Shown: positions 51,237 to 59,273 of the stretch, piece after piece
Position numbering within the stretch: the stretch's first letter is position 1
How the letters are laid out: each line of letters starts with the position of its first letter
DNA from: Gaiellasilicea sp963806955
GTDB lineage: Bacteria; Actinomycetota; Thermoleophilia; Gaiellales; Gaiellaceae
Reading direction: 5' to 3'
Assembly (NCBI GenBank): GCA_963806955.1
Contig: CAWDZG010000001.1
Span: 372,001-436,000 of the forward strand
Length of the DNA stretch: 64,000 bases
Notes under the pieces: generated by a model
Databases searched by the model: none
Told to the model about the DNA's origin: nothing
Seen by the model: only the letters and a program-made list of their open reading frames with translations
Translations under genes and position numbers: made by a program

Positions 51237-52118
51237 TTGGCAGTCGTCTCCATGCGTGATCTTCTCGAGGCCGGAGTCCACTTCGGTCACCAGACCCGCC
51301 GTTGGAACCCGAAGATGAAGCGCTTCATCTTCACCGAGCGCGGCGGCATCTACATCATCGACCTCACTCAGACCTCCGAGCTGCTCGAGGAGGCGTACGA
51401 CTTCGCGCGCAACATCGCGCAGCGGGGCGGCACGATCCTCTTCGTCGGCACGAAGAAGCAGGCGCAGGACGCCGTCTCCCAGGAAGCCGCGCGCGTCGGC
51501 ATGCCGTACGTCGCCAATCGCTGGCTCGGCGGCCTGCTCACGAACTGGCGCACGATCACGGACCGGATCGCGCACCTGCACGAGCTGCGCCGCCTCAAGA
51601 GCGAGGGCCAGCTCGAGCTGCTTCCCGCCAAGGAGCGGATCACGATGCTCCAGGAGCTCGACAAGCTCGAGTCCAACCTCGGCGGTGTCGCCGACCTGAA
51701 GCGCCAGCCGGACGCCGTCTTCATCGTCGACCTGAAGAAGGAGCAGCTCGCCGTCCGCGAAGCGCGCCGGCTCGGCGTGCCGATCATCGCGCTCGTCGAC
51801 ACGAACTGCGACCCGGACGAGGCCGACTACATCATTCCCGGCAACGACGACGCGATCCGCTCGTGCAGCCTGATCGTGAAGGCGATCGCCGACGGGATCG
51901 CCGCCGGCAGGACGAAGGTGACCGAGCAGGAGCTGACCGCGAACGGCAACGGCAACGGTGCGGTCGCCGCTGTGGAGGCTCCGGCGGACGAGGCCCCGGC
52001 CGCCGAGGCACCGGCCGAGGAGGCCGAGGCACCCGCCGCAACGCCGGCAGAGCCCGCCGCCGAGGCCGAGCCCGTCGTCGCGGACGCGCCCGAGACCACC
52101 GAGGAGGAGAGCGCGTGA
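51237..52118 (+). CDS. rpsB: 30S ribosomal protein S2
   Basis: 293 residues. The core (about 6-225) has MRDLLEAGVHFGHQTRRWNPKMKRFIF, GTKKQAQDAVSQEA, WLGGLLTNWRTI and PIIALVDTNCDPDEADYIIPGNDDA. An Ala/Glu/Pro-rich tail of about 60 residues follows (from NGNGNGAVAAV), as in some actinobacteria. The TTG start is set by a good ribosome site; an ATG five codons in is the alternative. First gene of the rpsB-tsf-pyrH-frr run. Confidence 0.96.
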   Translation: MAVVSMRDLLEAGVHFGHQTRRWNPKMKRFIFTERGGIYIIDLTQTSELLEEAYDFARNIAQRGGTILFVGTKKQAQDAVSQEAARVGMPYVANRWLGGLLTNWRTITDRIAHLHELRRLKSEGQLELLPAKERITMLQELDKLESNLGGVADLKRQPDAVFIVDLKKEQLAVREARRLGVPIIALVDTNCDPDEADYIIPGNDDAIRSCSLIVKAIADGIAAGRTKVTEQELTANGNGNGAVAAVEAPADEAPAAEAPAEEAEAPAATPAEPAAEAEPVVADAPETTEEESA

Positions 52119-52924
52119 GCAGCACGATCAGCGCATCGCTCGTCAAGGAGCTCCGCGACGCCACCGGGGCGGGGATGATGGACTGCAAGCGCGCGCTCGA
52201 GGAGACCGGGGGCGACCTGGAGGCCGCGCGCACGCTCCTGCGCGAGAAGGGGATGGCGCAGGCGGCGAAGCGTGCCGGCCGAGCCACCACCGAAGGCCTC
52301 GTCGGGTACCGGCTCGAGGACGGCACGGGCACGATGGTCGCCGTCGGCTGCGAGACGGAGCCCGTCTCGAAGAACGACGAGTTCCAGGCGTTCGCGAAGA
52401 GCGTCCTCGAGACCGTCCACGCCGAGGGCCCCGACTCAGTCGAATCGCTCGAGCAGGAGCGAGTCGACCTGAGCGCCAAGCTGGGCGAGAACATCGCCGT
52501 CGTCGGCGCCGAGCGCTACGAGAGCTCCGCCGGAGAGGTCGTCAACGCCTACACACACCCGCCGGCGAACAAGATCGGGGTGCTCGTGAAGCTCGAGGGC
52601 GGCACGGAGGAGCTCGCGCGCCAGCTGGCGATGCACATCTCCTTCGCGGCGCCCGAGTGGCTCAGCCGCGAGGACGTCCCGGCCGAGATCGTCGAGGCGG
52701 AGAAGCAGATCTACCTCAACTCCGACGAGCTCGAAGGCAAGCCCGAGCAGGCGAAGGAGAAGATCGTCGAGGGGATGCTCGCGAAGCGCTTCTTCGCGGC
52801 GCAGCCGGGCGGCGCGCTCACCGAGCAGCCGTGGATCCACGAGGCGTCGCAGACCGTGGGCAAGGCGCTCGCGGACGCCGGCGCACGTGTCGTCGCCTTC
52901 CGGCGCCTCTCTGTCGCAGAATAG
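52115..52924 (+). CDS. tsf: translation elongation factor Ts
   Basis: 269 residues. EF-Tu guanine-nucleotide exchange factor. The N-terminal UBA domain ISASLVKELRDATGAGMMDCKRALEETGGDLEAARTLLREKG (5-46) contains the conserved ATGAGMMDCK. Then GRATTEGLVGYRLEDGTGTMVAVGCETEPVSKNDEF and the core dimer region. The last residues (GKALADAGARVVAFRRLSVAE) match the family. GTG start overlapping the rpsB stop. Confidence 0.96.
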   Translation: MSSTISASLVKELRDATGAGMMDCKRALEETGGDLEAARTLLREKGMAQAAKRAGRATTEGLVGYRLEDGTGTMVAVGCETEPVSKNDEFQAFAKSVLETVHAEGPDSVESLEQERVDLSAKLGENIAVVGAERYESSAGEVVNAYTHPPANKIGVLVKLEGGTEELARQLAMHISFAAPEWLSREDVPAEIVEAEKQIYLNSDELEGKPEQAKEKIVEGMLAKRFFAAQPGGALTEQPWIHEASQTVGKALADAGARVVAFRRLSVAE

Positions 52925-52928
52925 AGGG

Positions 52929-53714
52929 GTGACGACCCCGCATCAGCAGCAGGAGCGGCCGCTCTCGGGGGCTGCTCCTGCGTTCAGCCGCGTTCTCCTG
53001 AAGCTCTCCGGCGAGGCTCTGATGGGGTCGGGGGAGTACGGGATCGACCCGAAGACGGTCGAGGCGGTGGCCGGCGAGATCGTCGCCGTGCAGCAGGAGG
53101 GGCTCGAGCTCGCAATCGTCGTCGGCGCGGGGAACATCTACCGCGGGATGGCGGCCGCGGCCGAGGGCATGGACCGCGCCACGGGCGACTACGCCGGCAT
53201 GCTCGCCACCGTCCTGAACGCGCTGGCGCTCCAGGACGCGCTCGAGCGCCTCGGTGCGGACACGCGCGTCCTCTCGGCGCTCGAGGTCTCGGAGGTCGCC
53301 GAGCCGTACATCCGCCGGCGCGCGATGCGCCATCTCGAGAAGGGGCGCGTCGTCATCTTCGCCGCGGGCACCGGCAACCCGTTCTTCACGACCGACACCG
53401 CCGCCGCCCTGCGCGCGCTCGAGATCGGCGCCGAGGCGATCCTGATGGCCAAGAGCGGCGTCGAGGGCGTCTACGACGGCGACCCGCGCACCGACCCGGA
53501 CGCGACGTTCCTGCCCACCTTGACCCATCTCGAGGCGATCGAGCGCGGCTTGCGGGTGATGGACACGACGGCACTCTCCCTCTGCATGGAGAACGGCCTG
53601 CCGATCCACGTGTTCGAGCTCGCCGAGGGCAATATCCTGCGCGTCGCGCGGGGCGAGCGGGTCGGGACGCTCATCTCGCAACTTCATCGACTGCCCGAGG
53701 GCAAGGAGAGCTGA
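52929..53714 (+). CDS. pyrH: uridylate kinase
   Basis: 261 residues, amino-acid-kinase fold, phosphorylating UMP with ATP. Seen: VLLKLSGEALMG (phosphate loop, about 22-33), VVGAGNIYRGMAAA, GDYAGMLATVLNALALQDALE, GTGNPFFTTDTAAALRALEI and MAKSGVEGVYDGDPR. The GTG at 52929 is four bases after the tsf stop, with an AGAGGG-like ribosome site. The stop overlaps frr (TGATG). Confidence 0.95.
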   Translation: MTTPHQQQERPLSGAAPAFSRVLLKLSGEALMGSGEYGIDPKTVEAVAGEIVAVQQEGLELAIVVGAGNIYRGMAAAAEGMDRATGDYAGMLATVLNALALQDALERLGADTRVLSALEVSEVAEPYIRRRAMRHLEKGRVVIFAAGTGNPFFTTDTAAALRALEIGAEAILMAKSGVEGVYDGDPRTDPDATFLPTLTHLEAIERGLRVMDTTALSLCMENGLPIHVFELAEGNILRVARGERVGTLISQLHRLPEGKES

Positions 53715-54277
53715 TGGCGACAATCGAGGAGTTCGTGGACGACGCGAAGCGGCGGATGGACAAGTCGATCGAGAACACGCGCACCGAGTTCAACAGCGTG
53801 CGCACCGGCCGCGCCTCGGCGGCGCTCCTCGACCGGATCACGATCGACTACTACGGCACACCGACGCCGCTGAAGAACATGGCGACGATCGGCGTCCCCG
53901 AGCCGCGGCTCCTCACCGTGCAGCCCTTCGACCCGAGCCAGATCAAGGCGATCGAGAAGGCCGTGCAGGAGTCCGACCTGGGGCTGACGCCCTCGAACGA
54001 CGGCAAGATGATCCGCCTGCCGATCCCGCAGCTGACCGAGGAGCGGCGGAAGGAGCTCGTCAAGCTCGTGCGCCGCTACGGGGAGGACGGCAAGATCGCG
54101 ATCCGCAACGTCCGGCGCGACGCGATGAAGCACCTGGAGGAGCTCGTGCGCAACGGCGAGGTCGGCGACGACGAGGAGCGCCGCGGCGAGGCGCAGGTGC
54201 AGAAGCTGACCGACGACCACACGGGGGCGATCGACGAGCTGATCAAGCACAAAGAAGCAGAGATCATGGAGGTCTGA
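53714..54277 (+). CDS. frr: ribosome recycling factor
   Basis: 187 residues. Splits post-termination ribosomes with EF-G. Seen: DAKRRMDKSIENTRTEFNSVRTGRASAALLD at the start, VPEPRLLTVQPFD, GLTPSNDGKMIRLPIPQLTEERRKELVKLVRRYGE and the conserved IAIRNVRRDA. Full length. Confidence 0.96.
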   Translation: MATIEEFVDDAKRRMDKSIENTRTEFNSVRTGRASAALLDRITIDYYGTPTPLKNMATIGVPEPRLLTVQPFDPSQIKAIEKAVQESDLGLTPSNDGKMIRLPIPQLTEERRKELVKLVRRYGEDGKIAIRNVRRDAMKHLEELVRNGEVGDDEERRGEAQVQKLTDDHTGAIDELIKHKEAEIMEV

Positions 54278-54329
54278 GGTCTCGGCCGACCTCAAATCAC
54301 TCGACTTCGCCCGCAGCGTCGCGATCATC

Positions 54330-54989
54330 ATGGACGGGAACGGCCGCTGGGCGGAGCGGCGCGGTTTGCCGGTGGCGGACGGCCACCGCGAGGGCACGCG
54401 CGCGTTGCGCCGTACCGTCGAGGCCGCGATCGACCTCGGCGTCGAGTCGCTCGCCGTCTACGCCTTCTCGACCGAGAACTGGTCGCGTCCACCGGACGAG
54501 GTGGAGGCGCTGATGGAGATCTTCGGCGAGACGATCGAGCGGGAGCTGCCGGACCTCGCCAAGCAAGGTGTGCGCACGCGCTTCATCGGCCGCCGCGACC
54601 GCGCGCCCGAGTGGCTGCGCGAGCGAATGGCTGCGCTCGAGGACGAGACGGCGGCGAACGACCGGCTCTCGCTCTGGATCGCGTTCGACTACGGGGGCCG
54701 CGCGGAGCTCGTCGCCGCCGCCCGGCGCCTACTCGAGTCCGGGGTCGACCCCGACGACCTCGACGAGGAGTCGCTGGCCGCGAACCTCTACGCGCCCGAG
54801 CTGCCCGACCCCGATCTCCTGATTCGCACGTCCGGCGAGCTCCGCCTTTCCAACTTCCTGCTCTGGCAGCTCGCCTACGCGGAGCTCGTGTTCGTCGAGA
54901 CGCTCTGGCCGGACTTCGGTGAAGTCGAGCTCCGGAGCGCGCTCACCGACTACGCGTCCCGCCGCCGGCGGTTCGGCGGCCGCCGATGA
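54330..54989 (+). CDS. uppS: isoprenyl diphosphate synthase, undecaprenyl type (start uncertain)
   Basis: A cis-prenyltransferase making the C55 (or similar) lipid carrier for wall synthesis. The ATG at 54330 begins MDGNGRWAERRG, but in the family the residues before it are conserved too; the upstream in-frame sequence reads VSADLKSLDFARSVAII, so translation must start earlier. No ATG, GTG or TTG is in frame there; a GTC at 54279 is the likely start (or a GTG misread). Also seen: AFSTENWSRPPDEV, LWIAFDYGGRAEL and the terminal PDPDLLIRTSGELRLSNFLLWQLAYAE. Followed by cdsA. Confidence 0.88.
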   Translation: MDGNGRWAERRGLPVADGHREGTRALRRTVEAAIDLGVESLAVYAFSTENWSRPPDEVEALMEIFGETIERELPDLAKQGVRTRFIGRRDRAPEWLRERMAALEDETAANDRLSLWIAFDYGGRAELVAAARRLLESGVDPDDLDEESLAANLYAPELPDPDLLIRTSGELRLSNFLLWQLAYAELVFVETLWPDFGEVELRSALTDYASRRRRFGGRR

Positions 54990-55777
54990 GCAACTTCGCC
55001 TCGCGCCTGCTGGTCACCGTCGTCGGCGTGCCGCTCGTGCTCTACCTCGTCTATCTCGGCGGCTGGTGGCTCTTCGGCCTCGCTGCGTTCGCGGCGCTCG
55101 TCGCGCTGCACGAGCTGTACGTGATGGCGCGTGGGCTGCGGCCGCTCGTGCTGGCGGGCTACATCGGCGCGATCGCGACGCTGGCCGGCGCCCACCTCGG
55201 CGGTGCCGAGTGGATGGTCGGCGGCTTCATGCTCACGCTCGTGCTCGCGTTCCTGCTCTACGGGATTGCGGAGACGCGGCAGACCGCCACCGTGACCATG
55301 AGTGCGACCGTGCTCGGGACCGCCTGGATCGCCCTCGGCCTCAGCCATCTGCTGCTGCTGCGCGACCTGCCGGAGCACGGCCGTCTCGCGGTGTTCACCG
55401 TGCTGCTCGCCGTCTTCGCCGACGACACGGTCGCGTATCTCGTCGGACGCCCGTTCGGCCGCCACAAGCTGGCGCCGGCGCTCTCGCCCGGCAAGACGTG
55501 GGAGGGATTCGTCGCGGGCACGGCAGCCGCGGTCGCAGTCGCCTTCTTCGCCCTCTACGAGCAGGGATTCCTGACGATTCCGGAGTCGATTGCGCTCGGT
55601 GCGGCGATCGCGCTCGCAGGTGCCGCCGGCGACCTCTTCGAGTCGGCGCTGAAGCGCGACCTCAAGGTGAAGGACTCCGGGCACATGCTCGGCGGCCACG
55701 GCGGCATGCTCGACCGCATCGACGCGCTCCTGTTCGCGTCCGTCGCGGCCTTCTATGTGGTGATCGCGGTCTCGTAG
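54986..55777 (+). CDS. cdsA: phosphatidate cytidylyltransferase
   Basis: 263 residues and about 7-8 membrane helices; makes CDP-diacylglycerol from phosphatidic acid and CTP. The family signature is ESALKRDLKVKDSGHMLGGHGGMLDR near the C-terminus (about 216-241), preceded by ADDTVAYLVGRPFGRHKLAPALSPGKTWEG. Overlaps the uppS stop by ATGA. Confidence 0.95.
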   Translation: MSNFASRLLVTVVGVPLVLYLVYLGGWWLFGLAAFAALVALHELYVMARGLRPLVLAGYIGAIATLAGAHLGGAEWMVGGFMLTLVLAFLLYGIAETRQTATVTMSATVLGTAWIALGLSHLLLLRDLPEHGRLAVFTVLLAVFADDTVAYLVGRPFGRHKLAPALSPGKTWEGFVAGTAAAVAVAFFALYEQGFLTIPESIALGAAIALAGAAGDLFESALKRDLKVKDSGHMLGGHGGMLDRIDALLFASVAAFYVVIAVS

Positions 55778-55784
55778 GCACACT

Positions 55785-56867
55785 GTGGCAGTGAGGCGAA
55801 TTGCGCTGCTTGGTGCCACGGGGTCGATCGGCAGGCAGACGATCGAGGTCGTGGAGCGGAACCCGGAGCTCGAGCTCTGTGCTCTCGCCTCCGGCGCCGC
55901 GGACCTCGGCGCGCTGGCCGCAGAGCACGGTGTCGAGCACGTGCAGGTCGGCGGCGACCTCACCGAGCTGCTCGACGTAGCCGAGCCCGACGTCGTCGTC
56001 AACGCGGTCGTCGGCTTCGCCGGAGTCGGCGCGACGCTGTGGGCGCTCGAGCGCGGCGTGACGCTCGCGCTCGCCAACAAGGAGAGCCTCGTCGCCGCCG
56101 GCGAGCTCGCACTGGCCGCGAAGGAGCGGGGCGGAGGCCTCCTCCTGCCGGTCGACTCCGAGCACTCGGCGCTCTTCCAGTGCCTCGAGGGCCGCAAGCC
56201 GGACTCGGTCCACTCGCTCGTGCTCACGGCGTCGGGCGGGCCGTTCCGCGGGCGGACCCGGGCCGAGCTCGAGACCGTCACGGTCGAGGACGCGCTCGCG
56301 CACCCGACCTGGGCCATGGGTCCCAAGATCACCGTCGACTCCGCGACGCTCGCCAACAAGGGGCTCGAGCTGCTCGAGGCCCACTTTCTCTTCGGGTTGC
56401 CGTACGAGGCGATCGAGGTCGTCGTGCACCCGACGTCCGTCGTGCACTCGCTCGTGCGCTTCCGTGACGGCGCCGCGCTCGCGCACCTCGGCTATCCGGA
56501 CATGACCGTGCCGATCTCGTTCGCGCTCACCTACCCGGAGCGGGCCGCGACCGACGTGCCGCAGCTCGACCTCGCCGCCGGCGTGACGCTCGAGTTCTCG
56601 GCACCGGACCTGGAGACGTTCCCGCTGCTCGCGCTCGCGCGGCGGGCCGGAGAAGCGGGTGGGACGTATCCCGCGGTGTTCAACGCGGCGAACGAGGTCG
56701 CGGTCGCCGCGTTCCTCGAGGAGCGGCTGCCCTTCCTCGGCATCGCCGACGTCGTCGAGGACGCGCTCGCTGCCGCGGACGGCGCCGCCGCGACCGACTT
56801 CGCCGGGCTCGTCGAGGCGGACGCTTCGGCCCGGGCACTCGCCGAGCGGGGCGTTCCGGTCGCATGA
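55785..56867 (+). CDS. dxr: 1-deoxy-D-xylulose 5-phosphate reductoisomerase
   Basis: 360 residues. Second step of the MEP isoprenoid pathway: reduces and rearranges DXP to MEP with NADPH and a divalent metal. Seen: ALLGATGSIGRQTIEVV (Rossmann loop, 5-21), LANKESLVAAG, PVDSEHSALFQCL (metal-binding Asp/Glu), TASGGPFRG, HPTWAMGPKITVDSATLANKGLE and HPTSVVHSLVRF. Its pathway partner ispG lies two genes on, and uppS uses the products. Overlaps rseP by ATGA. Confidence 0.95.
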   Translation: MAVRRIALLGATGSIGRQTIEVVERNPELELCALASGAADLGALAAEHGVEHVQVGGDLTELLDVAEPDVVVNAVVGFAGVGATLWALERGVTLALANKESLVAAGELALAAKERGGGLLLPVDSEHSALFQCLEGRKPDSVHSLVLTASGGPFRGRTRAELETVTVEDALAHPTWAMGPKITVDSATLANKGLELLEAHFLFGLPYEAIEVVVHPTSVVHSLVRFRDGAALAHLGYPDMTVPISFALTYPERAATDVPQLDLAAGVTLEFSAPDLETFPLLALARRAGEAGGTYPAVFNAANEVAVAAFLEERLPFLGIADVVEDALAAADGAAATDFAGLVEADASARALAERGVPVA

Positions 56868-58072
56868 ACATCCTGATCTCGATCCTCGGGCTCGGTTTCC
56901 TGATCCTGATCCACGAGGCCGGGCACTTCGTCGTGGCGCTCGCGGTCGGGATGAACCCGCGCAAGTTCTACGTCGGCTTCCCGCCCGCGCTCGTGAAGAC
57001 GAAGCGGAAGGGGATCGAGTACGGGATCGGCACGATCCCACTCGGCGGCTACGTGAAGATCCCGGGCATGCACCGTCCGGCTGCGGGCGACCTCGACCTC
57101 CACTTCGGCCGTGCGGTCGAGGAGGACCCCGGACTGCGGCGGCCGGTCGACGAGCTCCGGGCCAGGCTCGAGGAGAGCGACTACTCGGGGGCGCGGGACA
57201 GCGTCGCCGGCGTGGCCGCGGCCGTCCACGAGGAGCGGCTCTCGCATGTCGCCAACCGCTCGGCCGAGCGCGGGATCGCCGAGATCGGGGACGCGCTCTC
57301 TCCGGATGCGTACTGGCGCGCGAAGACCTGGAAGCGCGTGGCCGTGATCTTCGCCGGCCCGGCCGCGAACCTCGTGCTGGCCGTCGCCCTGTTCGCGATC
57401 CTCTTCATGGCCGGCGGCGGCAAAGCGACCCAGACGGTGGAGGAAGTCGTCGCCGACTCGCCCGCCGCGGCGATGGGGTTGCAGGCAGGCGACCGCATCG
57501 TGTCGATCGACGGACGCGCCGTCGCGGCGAACGACATCGCCCGCCGGATCTCGGGCTCGGACGGCGAGCCGCTCACGGTCGTCGTCGAGCGCGACCGCAA
57601 GACGATCACGCTCGGGCCGGTCGCGCCGGAGCGCACGGACGGCTCCTACCGGCTCGGCTTCCTGCTCAGCGGCGAAGGGCTCGGTCCTGCCGAGTCCGCG
57701 TGGCAGGCGGTCCGCGTCACCGGGCTCGTGACGAAGGAGATCGGCGCGTCGGTCGGCCGCCTCGTCACCGGCGACGGCCGCAACGAGATCGCGAGCCCCG
57801 TCGGGATCGTGCAGGGCTCCTCCCAGGCTGCGGAGCAAGGCTTCGAGCAGTACCTCTGGGTGCTCGGACTGATCAGCCTCTCGCTGGCGCTGCTGAACCT
57901 GCTGCCACTCCTCCCGCTGGACGGCGGCCACATTGCCTTTTCGCTCATCGAGGGCATCCGCGGCAAGGCCGTCGCGCGCGAGGTCTACGAGCGCGTCTCG
58001 ATGGTCGGGATCGCAGTCGTCCTGCTCCTCTTCTTCATCGGCCTCTCGAACGACATCGGCCGGTTGAGTTAG
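56864..58072 (+). CDS. rseP: site-2 membrane zinc metalloprotease, RseP type
   Basis: 402 residues. The zinc motif IHEAGHFVVALAVGM in helix 1 (about 19-33), a long insertion with GTIPLGGYVKIPGMHRPA, a PDZ domain (about 185-265, VVADSPAAAMGLQAGDRIVSIDGRAV), and the final LLPLLPLDGGHIAFSLIEGIRGK with the third zinc ligand Asp. Cleaves anti-sigma or signal-peptide remnants in the membrane; the substrate is unknown here. The usual dxr-rseP-ispG order is kept. Confidence 0.93.
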   Translation: MNILISILGLGFLILIHEAGHFVVALAVGMNPRKFYVGFPPALVKTKRKGIEYGIGTIPLGGYVKIPGMHRPAAGDLDLHFGRAVEEDPGLRRPVDELRARLEESDYSGARDSVAGVAAAVHEERLSHVANRSAERGIAEIGDALSPDAYWRAKTWKRVAVIFAGPAANLVLAVALFAILFMAGGGKATQTVEEVVADSPAAAMGLQAGDRIVSIDGRAVAANDIARRISGSDGEPLTVVVERDRKTITLGPVAPERTDGSYRLGFLLSGEGLGPAESAWQAVRVTGLVTKEIGASVGRLVTGDGRNEIASPVGIVQGSSQAAEQGFEQYLWVLGLISLSLALLNLLPLLPLDGGHIAFSLIEGIRGKAVAREVYERVSMVGIAVVLLLFFIGLSNDIGRLS

Positions 58073-58078
58073 CCGGTT

Positions 58079-58105
58079 GACTTAGTTGCTCTGAGCAACT
58101 AAGTC
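58079..58105. repeat. perfect palindrome upstream of ispG, 13-bp arms
   Basis: GACTTAGTTGCTC (58079-58091), T, and the exact complement GAGCAACTAAGTC (58093-58105). It ends 12 bases before the ispG -10 box and covers the expected -35 region. Its outer half-sites GACTTAG/CTAAGTC are the same as those of the 13436-13453 palindrome, there in inverted order. Confidence 0.85.
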
Positions 58106-58117
58106 GAGCGCGACGGC

Positions 58118-58123
58118 TACGCT
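58118..58123 (+). promoter_or_regulatory. -10 box TACGCT of ispG
   Basis: TACGCT, seven bases before the GTG at 58131. Confidence 0.55.
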
Positions 58124-58130
58124 GAGGGCC

Positions 58131-59264
58131 GTGGCTTCGGACGTCCGGATCAGGGTCGGCAACGTCGAGATCGGCGGTGGTGCGCCCGTCGTCGTCCAGT
58201 CGATGACGCTGACGCCGACCCGCGACGTCGAGGCGACGACCGCCCAGATCGCGGCGCTCGCGTCGGCGGGCTGCGAGGTCGTCCGCTGCGCCGTCCCGAA
58301 GACCGAGGACGCCGACGCGCTGCACAAGATCGTCCGGCTCAGCCCGATCCCCGTGATCGCGGACATCCACTTCAACGCGAGTCTCGCGCTGAAGGCGATC
58401 GACGCCGGCGTGGCCGCAGTCCGGATCAACCCGGGCAACATCGGCGGCCCCGACAAGGTCGAGCTGGTCGTCAACGCCGCCAAGCGAGCCGGGATCCCGA
58501 TGCGGATCGGGGCCAACTCCGGCTCGCTGCCGAAGCACCTGCACGACCTCGCGCAGACGGATCAGGCGGAGGCGCTCGTCGCCGCCGCGATCGAGGAGGT
58601 CGAGCTGCTCGAGAAGCTCGACTACCGCGACTTCAAGATCTCGGTCAAGTCGACGCACGTGCCGACGATGATCCGCGCCTACCGGATGCTCGCCGCGAAA
58701 GTGCCGTATCCGCTCCACCTGGGCGTCACCGAGGCCGGGACGCCGTTCGCCGGCTCGATCAAGAGCGCCGTCGGGATGGGCGCGCTGCTCAGCGACGGGA
58801 TCGGCGACACGATCCGGGTGAGCCTCACCGCCGACCCGGTGAAGGAGGTCGAGACCGCGTTCGAGATCCTGAAAGCGCTCGGCCTGCGCGAGCGCGGTCC
58901 CGTGATGATCTCGTGCCCCTCCTGCGGCCGCGACAACGTCGGCGTCGAGAAGCTCGCCGTCGTCGTCGAGGAGCGCCTGAAGGCGTACCCGCAGGCCTTC
59001 GAGGTGGCCGTGATGGGCTGCGCCGTCAACGGGCCGGGCGAGGCCGGCGACGCCGACTTCGGGATCGCCGGCGGCCGCGACGTCGGCTTCATCTATGCAC
59101 ACGGCCGCGTGCTGAAGAAGGTCAGCTCCGACATCCTGATCGACGAGCTCTTCTTCGAGATCGACCGCTGGCTCGAGGCCGGGATGAAGCGCCCGAAGCG
59201 GCTGAAGATGGCGAAGCCGGCCGCGCTCGCCATGGCCGAAGCCTCGCTCATCCCGCTGGACTAG
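58131..59264 (+). CDS. ispG: 4-hydroxy-3-methylbut-2-en-1-yl diphosphate synthase
   Basis: 377 residues. [4Fe-4S] enzyme of the MEP pathway converting MEcPP to HMBPP. The N-terminal TIM barrel has PVVVQSMTLTPTRDVEATTAQI, VIADIHFNASLAL and RINPGNIGG; the C-terminal cluster ligands are CPSCGRDN and CAVNGPGE (three Cys), followed by the usual DFGIAGGRDVGFIYAHGR. GTG start seven bases from a -10 box. Confidence 0.95.
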   Translation: MASDVRIRVGNVEIGGGAPVVVQSMTLTPTRDVEATTAQIAALASAGCEVVRCAVPKTEDADALHKIVRLSPIPVIADIHFNASLALKAIDAGVAAVRINPGNIGGPDKVELVVNAAKRAGIPMRIGANSGSLPKHLHDLAQTDQAEALVAAAIEEVELLEKLDYRDFKISVKSTHVPTMIRAYRMLAAKVPYPLHLGVTEAGTPFAGSIKSAVGMGALLSDGIGDTIRVSLTADPVKEVETAFEILKALGLRERGPVMISCPSCGRDNVGVEKLAVVVEERLKAYPQAFEVAVMGCAVNGPGEAGDADFGIAGGRDVGFIYAHGRVLKKVSSDILIDELFFEIDRWLEAGMKRPKRLKMAKPAALAMAEASLIPLD

Positions 59265-59267
59265 TCT
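59262..59267 (+). promoter_or_regulatory. -10 box TAGTCT of proS
   Basis: TAGTCT, overlapping the ispG stop codon and six bases before the ATG at 59274. The upstream TAG is shared between the stop and the box. Confidence 0.5.
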
Positions 59268-59273
59268 GCGCGA

